From an uncultured Collinsella sp. (GTDB taxonomy: Bacteria > Actinomycetota > Coriobacteriia > Coriobacteriales > Coriobacteriaceae): 11,186 bases of DNA. Positions 6,531 through 11,186 of this stretch are shown here, piece by piece. The notes below the pieces were generated by a model. It ran no database searches, was not told where the DNA came from, and worked only from the letters and a program-made list of their open reading frames with translations. Each line of letters opens with the position of its first letter. The first letter of the stretch is position 1. Both the position numbers and the translations under genes were made by a program. The stretch covers positions 1-11,186 of the forward strand of contig CABTAA010000033.1 in NCBI GenBank assembly GCA_902482615.1, written 5' to 3'.

Positions 6531-6580
6531 GGCAGATTGATGCTATTTAACATCAGTCTGCCATCTATACTGGGTATACT
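6531..6580 (+). promoter_or_regulatory. Putative promoter/operator of the toxin-antitoxin operon
   Basis: Two inverted repeats lie in the short gap before the antitoxin. GGCAGATTGATG (6531-6542) is complementary to CATCAGTCTGCC (6551-6562) except one G-T-type pair. TATAC-TGG-GTATA (6566-6578) is a perfect 5-bp palindrome overlapping TATACT (-10-like, 6566-6571 or 6575-6580). Autoregulation through palindromes by the antitoxin or the complex is the rule for RelB/DinJ systems, so these are the likely operators. The first repeat could instead end the LOG-gene transcript, but no T-run follows. Confidence 0.5.
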
Positions 6581-6611
6581 GATGCAAAAGACGAGGGCGA
6601 GGAGGTCGCGT

Positions 6612-6911
6612 ATGTCTACTGCAACGGTTAAGCCTACGACGGTTCGCATCGAAGAAGGGCTCAAGGAACAGGCGACTGAGTTCTTGGATACGGTTGGCCT
6701 GAGTCTCAATTCGTATCTCAACCTTGCTGTTCGACAGCTGGTAAATCAACGAAAGATTCCTTTTGAGATCGTAGGAAGGGCGGAGGTGCCCAACGAAGCG
6801 ACGAGACGCGCCATGGTGATTGCCGAGGCTCATGAGTTGGGGATTCTGCCAGACGACAGCCCGTCATTCAATAACGCTGATGAGCTCATATCATTCCTCG
6901 ATGAGGACTAG
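6612..6911 (+). CDS. Type II antitoxin, RelB/DinJ family
   Basis: A 99-residue antitoxin. The N-terminal half (about 7-52) is a ribbon-helix-helix DNA-binding domain: strand PTTVRIEEGLKEQA, helix TEFLDTVGLSLNSYLNLAVRQ, then RKIPFEI, which is the typical DinJ/RelB pattern. The C-terminal half is charged and acidic (ELGILPDDSP...ELISFLDED), as expected for the flexible toxin-neutralising tail. ATG 6612 is chosen because AGGAGG (6600-6605) stands 6 bases upstream; a longer frame to 6537 would run through the operator region. The toxin start is 2 bases after the stop, so the genes are translationally coupled. The protein should bind the palindromes upstream and repress the operon. Confidence 0.9.
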   Translation: MSTATVKPTTVRIEEGLKEQATEFLDTVGLSLNSYLNLAVRQLVNQRKIPFEIVGRAEVPNEATRRAMVIAEAHELGILPDDSPSFNNADELISFLDED

Positions 6912-6913
6912 CG

Positions 6914-7222
6914 ATGTTCGAGATTAAAGTCGAGGCTCAGTTTAAGGCGGATTACAAACGGACGATGCGCATCCATCCGCAACTAAAAACCGAGTTTAAG
7001 GCGGCAGTCGCAGAGCTTGCAGCTCATGGCTCGCTTCCCGCGGAATATGGTGCCCACGAGCTTTCAAACCCGGGCGGCAATTACAACGGCCACATCGATT
7101 TCCATCTATCCGATGGCTTGGTCGATGTGGTCGTTCTTTACTTGCCGCATAAGACTAATCCTGTGATCCGGCTGGTCAGAATGGGCTCGCATGAGGAATT
7201 ATTCCAGGGCCCGCAGGGCTGA
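6914..7222 (+). CDS. Type II toxin, YafQ/RelE family mRNA interferase
   Basis: A 102-residue toxin of the RelE/ParE fold, YafQ branch, which cleaves mRNA in the ribosome when freed from its antitoxin. Family landmarks: a basic N-terminal helical region (QFKADYKRTMRIHP), AAHGSLPAEYGAHEL with H48, the NYNGHIDFHL strand (H60, D62, H64), VVVLYLP, then IRLVRMGSHEELF with R86/R89, the catalytic-type H93 and F97. These positions agree with the histidine/aspartate set of E. coli YafQ, so the toxin looks intact. It is cotranscribed with the antitoxin. It converges on the 994-residue primase-helicase gene, with 64 bases between stop codons, most of it taken up by a hairpin repeat. Confidence 0.9.
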   Translation: MFEIKVEAQFKADYKRTMRIHPQLKTEFKAAVAELAAHGSLPAEYGAHELSNPGGNYNGHIDFHLSDGLVDVVVLYLPHKTNPVIRLVRMGSHEELFQGPQG

Positions 7223-7237
7223 TTGCCGATTTCTAAG

Positions 7238-7316
7238 TTGCGGTGAAATAGGGACTGATTGGCGGCTGATAAGCCAAAAACAGTCCCTATTTCACCGCAA
7301 GTGATGGGGATGTCCC
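7238..7316. repeat. 79-bp hairpin repeat, copy 1
   Basis: Two perfect 20-bp arms (7238-7257 and 7281-7300) enclose a loop with an inner TTGGC/GCCAA stem. The similarity to copy 2 at 10800-10878 extends another 16 bases past the right arm to GTCCC, in the same orientation and without gaps. The right arm overlaps the 3' end of the primase-helicase gene and holds its stop codon (7287-7289). No T-run follows on either strand, so it is not a standard terminator; it resembles a REP-type dispersed intergenic palindrome. Confidence 0.85.
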
Positions 7317-10271
7317 GCTTGTTGATGCAGCTTTCGGTTCTCCTCTTCGCTGGATTTCGTCCAAAAGCTCGGCGGCAACTTCGCTGCTTTTGAAACGAAT
7401 GCTGCAATCCTCATTCTTGGGAAAAGCCAGTAATGGAATGGTTCCGTACCAGACGGTTTCCTCGTCAATCACTGCCGCGCACAAACGCCCTTCAGTTTTG
7501 ACGGAATAGTCGATGCCCATTTCGGCAAAGACCGCCTTCGCGTCATCGCGCGGAGTTGAGGCAACGATTATCTCAATGCTAATTCCTCGAGTCATGGAGC
7601 TGGTGAGTGAATCCTTGAGTTTCGTAAGGCATGCGGAAGATGCATAGGGGGCGGCGATGAAAACGTTCTTCGTGGCATTGACGATATCTTTGTTTAGGGT
7701 CTCAAGGAAATGCGAAGAGTCAATTAGAATGTTTGCCTCGGCTTGGCTGGCGTCTTTCGCTACATAAACCTCGTACCCGAGCTTGGCGTAGGTCTTGAGT
7801 CTTTTCTGGTACATTCGGGCGAGCATGGGTATCGACAGGTCAACGTAGTCGTATATCTCAACCCGCCGCTTGCCCTCGTGACTTCTATGCAGTCTGCCCG
7901 CCTGCTGCGTGATGCTGCCGTCCCACGATATCGGCGTGGCAATGAGGAGAGTGTCAAGGTAGGACAGATCGAAGCCCTCGCCCAGAAGGCTTTCGGTGGC
8001 GACGATGATTCGATGTTCGTGTTCGAAGCAGGGAAGACTGTTCAGTATCGCTTTTCTTTCTTTGGCGTCGATTTCCCCGGTCAGGAGAATGGGTTCGTGT
8101 CCTCGGTCTTTAAGCAGCCTGAACAGCTCCTCGGCATGCTTTTTCCTTTTAGACAGCACGAGCGGATGCCGACCGTTTGACGCAGCTTCAAGAGCGTCGT
8201 TGACAATCAATTCGTTTCTAGCTGCATGCGTGCACAGCAGGTCGAGAATCTGATTGAAGCTTGCGCCCGGCTCGTAGGCGGGTAGTCGAATTCCGGTAAA
8301 ACGAGGCCGTACGATGCGATGGATGCCCTGCTGGATTGCTTGCTTTTTTGGATCTATGACATAGCGAAGTGGGCCGCAGAGCATAAAGAGCGCCCGCGTG
8401 AGACCGTCGGAGCGCTCGGGCGTCGCGGAAAGGCCGTATACGTATTTGGCCGGGGCAGACTTGAGAACAAGCTCGAGCTGTGGCGCGGCGGCATGGTGAC
8501 ATTCGTCGCAGATAATGAGACCGTAATTGCGAACGAGCTGCTTGGCTATCGGCTCTCCGGTTTGGCGGTCTTTGCCAGACAGCGATTGAAACGAAGCGAC
8601 GTCGACGAGGCCACTTACGGCGGTTTTGCCCCCTCCTATTTGTCCGATGACCGGAGGCTGTCTTTTGCTGATTCGTCCTTTTGGAGTTCGGACGGGTTCT
8701 CTGTTGTCCGTAATGTCGAGGAACTGCTCGAGCTGAGATCTCCATTGAGCTATGAGCGCGGTCTTGGGAACGATGACAAGCGTTGGAAGGCCAATGGCGG
8801 CAATAAGGTAAGCCCCAATGACTGTTTTACCGAAGCCTGTCGGCGCGGACATGATTCCATCTTCGTATCCAAGTAGCTGCTCAGCGGCGATTTGCTGTTC
8901 AGGGCGAAGGGCGCCTTTAAATGTCATCACAATTTGATTGCCGGATTTGCGTTCGTCTGAATAGTGGGCAGTAACGCCGGTTTCTCGGAGCAGCTGCTCA
9001 AGCTGAGTTTTGCAGCCCCGGGGAATCGCAACATAACCATCTCTCAGTTCGCTGAGGTCTATAAGTCGCGGTTTACCGAATACCGATTGATGCATGGCTT
9101 GTGCTCGATAGAATTCTGGGTTGGCGAATGTTGCGAGCCCGCGGATTTCCATTTGAGCTGCAGGACTCAGAGACTTTTCGGGGATGTAGAGCATATCGGC
9201 TTGCGTGACGGGCAGCGATGAAGGAAAGTCCCGCGATGTGAGCGGTAGCCGCTTTCGTGGTTTTTGGGCATATCGTTTGGTCTTGTTTGCGACCGTAACT
9301 GTTGCTAGCCCGTGTGGGTTGTCCCCAGTGGTCTCGATCAGATTTTGCACTGTCGAGCGCGGAATCAGCTGGACTTGCGACAGATAAAGCCATTGGTCGG
9401 GAAAGGGCTCGAATTGTTCGTCTACAAATACGCTGTTTCCTTCACGTTGTGCCTTGCCTTGAAAGGGAAGTGCGATGAGGTTTCCAAAACCTCCATCGGG
9501 AATAGTGTCCTGAGCGGGTAGCATTCGATCAAAGGCCTCGAACGTGATTGTCTTATTAAGCGCCGCAGCTTCGGTTATAAGGCAACTTCCAAACTCTCTG
9601 GCAGCCTTTGCGCTGATTGGCTCGAGAAAGAAAAACCAGATGTGTGCGCCGTTGCCGGACCTTGAGCGCTCGACGGCGGCGTTAATGTTCCGTCGTTTTG
9701 CAACAAGCCGTACGACATTTGTTGCCTCTTTCCAGTCTGCTTTGTCAAAATCGATGACGAGAACTTTCGTATTGCAGTTCTTGTCGAGTACATATTGCCC
9801 GAGGACATCGCGGAACCGGTCATCGTTGCCTTTAAAGTGAGCAATGATTGCGGCATCGCTTAATTCGGGGAAGACGCGATTGTGGCATTCTGCGCATTTG
9901 ACTTTTTGATGGGCTGCTTTGGGACAAATTCCCGGCTTCCACTCGTTTGCGCAAGCGGGCGTATAGCCGATGCCCCCGTCTTTTCTGCGATATCCATGAG
10001 CGTAAACATCTTTACGCCCGGTAAAGAGGCTGCGAAAGAGCTCGAGTTTGTCACGTGCTGGGCTCGCACTGGTGACGATGCCCTCGATTTGTGCTCGTTC
10101 ATCGAACAAAGCGCCGGCTTCTTCCCACTCTTCAAGTGTGGCGTAGCGTACGTCTGAACCGTTGTTGCAAATGACGATTTGTCGGTGTGGGTCTGCGGTG
10201 TGCGCAATCGTCTGATCGTATTTAAATTGTGCGGTCCCAAAGAGGGCGTATTGATGCATGGTGTTGCCCAT
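7287..10271 (-). CDS. TOTE-type conflict protein: Zn module, AEP primase, SF2 helicase, PLD-like domain
   Basis: A 994-residue cytoplasmic DNA-processing protein. In order: an N-terminal region of unknown fold; a cysteine cluster C107/C116/C126/C129 (PACANEW...GICPK...KCAEC), probably zinc-binding; an archaeo-eukaryotic primase core with catalytic D174-F-D176, SGNGAHIW (205-212, H210) and the family block AFDRMLPAQDTIPDGGFGNL (246-265); an SF2 helicase with Walker A SAPTGFGKT (475-483), DECH (589-592), SAT (615-617) and QQAGRLHR (789-796); and a PLD-like domain (about 855-972). This layout is that of the TOTE conflict-system primase/helicase proteins, thought to act against mobile DNA. The expected HxK(x4)D reads R929-L-C931-x4-D936, so the nuclease centre seems lost. 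No clear ribosome site precedes ATG 10271; a second ATG is at 10259. The stop lies inside a repeat. GC is lower and more variable than in the core genes. Confidence 0.9.
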   Translation of the reverse strand: MGNTMHQYALFGTAQFKYDQTIAHTADPHRQIVICNNGSDVRYATLEEWEEAGALFDERAQIEGIVTSASPARDKLELFRSLFTGRKDVYAHGYRRKDGGIGYTPACANEWKPGICPKAAHQKVKCAECHNRVFPELSDAAIIAHFKGNDDRFRDVLGQYVLDKNCNTKVLVIDFDKADWKEATNVVRLVAKRRNINAAVERSRSGNGAHIWFFFLEPISAKAAREFGSCLITEAAALNKTITFEAFDRMLPAQDTIPDGGFGNLIALPFQGKAQREGNSVFVDEQFEPFPDQWLYLSQVQLIPRSTVQNLIETTGDNPHGLATVTVANKTKRYAQKPRKRLPLTSRDFPSSLPVTQADMLYIPEKSLSPAAQMEIRGLATFANPEFYRAQAMHQSVFGKPRLIDLSELRDGYVAIPRGCKTQLEQLLRETGVTAHYSDERKSGNQIVMTFKGALRPEQQIAAEQLLGYEDGIMSAPTGFGKTVIGAYLIAAIGLPTLVIVPKTALIAQWRSQLEQFLDITDNREPVRTPKGRISKRQPPVIGQIGGGKTAVSGLVDVASFQSLSGKDRQTGEPIAKQLVRNYGLIICDECHHAAAPQLELVLKSAPAKYVYGLSATPERSDGLTRALFMLCGPLRYVIDPKKQAIQQGIHRIVRPRFTGIRLPAYEPGASFNQILDLLCTHAARNELIVNDALEAASNGRHPLVLSKRKKHAEELFRLLKDRGHEPILLTGEIDAKERKAILNSLPCFEHEHRIIVATESLLGEGFDLSYLDTLLIATPISWDGSITQQAGRLHRSHEGKRRVEIYDYVDLSIPMLARMYQKRLKTYAKLGYEVYVAKDASQAEANILIDSSHFLETLNKDIVNATKNVFIAAPYASSACLTKLKDSLTSSMTRGISIEIIVASTPRDDAKAVFAEMGIDYSVKTEGRLCAAVIDEETVWYGTIPLLAFPKNEDCSIRFKSSEVAAELLDEIQRRGEPKAASTSGTSPSLAVK

Positions 10272-10479
10272 TTGAATGCCATTCTTGTGTTGGAGTTGCT
10301 GAGACGAGGGTACGGCATTGCGACTTCTTGGGATATATAATTTCGATTCAAGTTCGCTAATGGTGAGGGATTGCTCCGCGAGTGGCTTTCGGTCGATGCC
10401 AAGGCGCGCGACGGCCCTTGGTAATCAGGTTTTGCGGTTATGTGGGCAGCCGGAGGCGTAAAGAGCGGGCTTCATCCGA
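10272..10479. other. Intergenic stretch upstream of the primase-helicase gene
   Basis: Apart from the weak AT-rich -10 candidate I see no gene, hairpin or repeat here. Open frames crossing it have no ribosome site and give no recognisable protein. Confidence 0.5.
10334..10339 (-). promoter_or_regulatory. Candidate AT-rich -10 region for the primase-helicase gene
   Basis: TATATA in an otherwise mixed region lies about 60 bases upstream of ATG 10271 on the - strand. No clear -35 box is present at 16-18 bases, so this is weak. It is the only promoter-like AT-rich spot between the gene and the MITE-like element. Confidence 0.22.
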
Positions 10480-10709
10480 ACCCGGTGGGCAAAAAATGGC
10501 AAATATGAGTACTGTTGCCTGGCTAGTACCATATCATTTGGAAAGTATTTAAGACCAATTGGCTGAGATTAGATATTTCTAACCCCCTTACCACGACGAT
10601 TCGGGGCTTTATGGCGCTTGAAATCGGTGAAAGCGGGCAATTTCAGCTAGATTTTGCTGTTACTAAAATTGTGACAGTACTCATATTTGCCATTTTTTGC
10701 CCACTGGGT
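10480..10709. mobile_element. MITE-like element with 36-bp terminal inverted repeats
   Basis: The left end (10480-10515) and the right end (10674-10709) are inverted copies with one mismatch in 36; the inner 31 bases, from GTGGGC to AGTACTGT (10485-10515 and 10674-10704), are perfect. The 158-bp interior is AT-richer and has no plausible gene. Size (230 bp), long inverted ends and lack of coding capacity fit a miniature inverted-repeat element. No exact target-site duplication is evident, so it may be old or a non-transposable palindromic repeat. Confidence 0.6.
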
Positions 10710-10799
10710 ATCGTTGGGGCCAATCAAAGCTCCCCAAACAGCTGGGAACGCGCCAATCGCCAGCAATATCTTGTATGTGGGTAGCGCGCGGCAATAAAG

Positions 10800-10878
10800 T
10801 TGTGGTGGAATAGGGATTGATTGGCGGCTAATAAGCCAAAAACAGTCCCTATTCCACCGCAACTGATGTGGGCGTCCC
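10800..10878. repeat. 79-bp hairpin repeat, copy 2
   Basis: Directly oriented second copy of the 7238-7316 repeat. The arms (10800-10819 and 10843-10862) pair over 20 bases with two G-T pairs, and the loop differs from copy 1 by one base (CTAATAAG for CTGATAAG). The unit ends at the stop codon of the DegV-family gene on the - strand. It may serve as that gene's 3' end structure, but the T-rich tract is in the loop rather than after the stem. Confidence 0.85.
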
Positions 10879-11186
10879 TAGTGAGTTGGCTGGTAGCGGG
10901 GGCAGTAGCTGATGGCGATGGCGTCGACGCCTACATGGGTGGCGATGGTGCAGCCGATGGGGCCGGTGCCGGCGTCTACGTAGTCCTGGCCTGCGAGCGC
11001 CTCGTCGACAAGCTCCTGCTCCTCGGCGGCACCGGTCGTGAGCACGCGCACGCTGGAGCCCGGATGCTCGGCCAAAAACGGGAGGCAGTCTGCCATGGTG
11101 TTGGCGACGATGCGCTTGGCGCCGCGGCCCTTCTTGATGGCCTTGATCTCGCCCGACTGCCACTCCGGCGAAACGGCCAGGCGAAT
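10878..11186 (-). CDS. DegV-family protein, C-terminal part (start outside window)
   Basis: The frame is open from the window edge to TAG 10878-10880, giving 102 C-terminal residues; the ATG at 11096 is internal. The segment KAIKKGRGAKRIVANTM...LPFLAEHPGSSVRVLTTGA and the ending GTGPIGCTIATHVGVDAIAISYCPRYQ match the C-terminal lobe of DegV proteins, where a core helix (KKGRGAKR) and the late GPxIxTHVGxxAIxxxY motif close over a bound fatty acid. DegV (FakB-like) proteins bind a fatty acid for phosphorylation by the FakA kinase; whether this one does is not shown here. GC and codon use return to the core pattern. Confidence 0.72.
   Translation of the reverse strand: MRLAVSPEWQSGEIKAIKKGRGAKRIVANTMADCLPFLAEHPGSSVRVLTTGAAEEQELVDEALAGQDYVDAGTGPIGCTIATHVGVDAIAISYCPRYQPTH

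Noticed and set aside
9860..10402. 180-codon open frame on the - strand overlapping the start of the primase-helicase gene
   Set aside because: It is in another frame, has Ser/Thr/Asn-rich composition without domain similarity, and overlaps the well-supported cysteine-cluster/primase coding region.
10647..10862. 71-codon open frame on the - strand
   Set aside because: It spans the right end of the MITE-like element and the hairpin repeat, has no clear ribosome site and no recognisable domain.

Overview
The window looks like chromosomal DNA from a GC-rich gut actinobacterium of the Coriobacteriia, most likely Collinsella or a close relative. That is an inference from the strong G/C third-position preference, the Shine-Dalgarno-led genes and the protein flavour; no rRNA or other taxonomic marker is present.

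Left part (1-6497) reads as core genome. It starts with the 3' end of a gene that may be a class IV aminotransferase. A two-component system follows: an OmpR-type response regulator and a short histidine kinase of the intramembrane-sensing (BceS-like) type. A convergent UspA-type stress protein comes next, separated from the kinase by a strong bidirectional terminator and two unusual structured elements. Then come uppP (undecaprenyl-diphosphate phosphatase, with an unusual acidic cytoplasmic insertion), tgt (queuine tRNA-ribosyltransferase) and a LOG-family/TIGR00730 nucleotide phosphoribohydrolase whose ribosome binding site lies just behind a terminator-like hairpin. The bacitracin-type sensor pair and uppP both concern the undecaprenyl-phosphate cycle, but they are separate transcription units.

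Right part (about 6500-10880) reads as an accessory segment with lower and more uneven GC. It holds a RelB/DinJ-YafQ type II toxin-antitoxin operon on the + strand. Convergent to it is a 994-residue multidomain protein on the - strand: zinc-binding module, archaeo-eukaryotic primase (AEP), SF2 helicase and PLD-like domain. This is the architecture of the TOTE conflict-system family. It is flanked by two directly oriented copies of a 79-bp hairpin repeat (7238-7316 and 10800-10878); the first copy supplies the protein's stop codon. Between its 5' end and the second copy lies a 230-bp MITE-like element with nearly perfect 36-bp terminal inverted repeats. The HKD catalytic motif of the PLD-like domain appears degenerate.

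The window ends (10878-11186, - strand) in the C-terminal part of a DegV-family lipid-binding protein, which probably marks the return to core genome. The best candidate for something unusual is the TOTE protein together with its repeat and MITE surroundings and the adjacent toxin-antitoxin pair.
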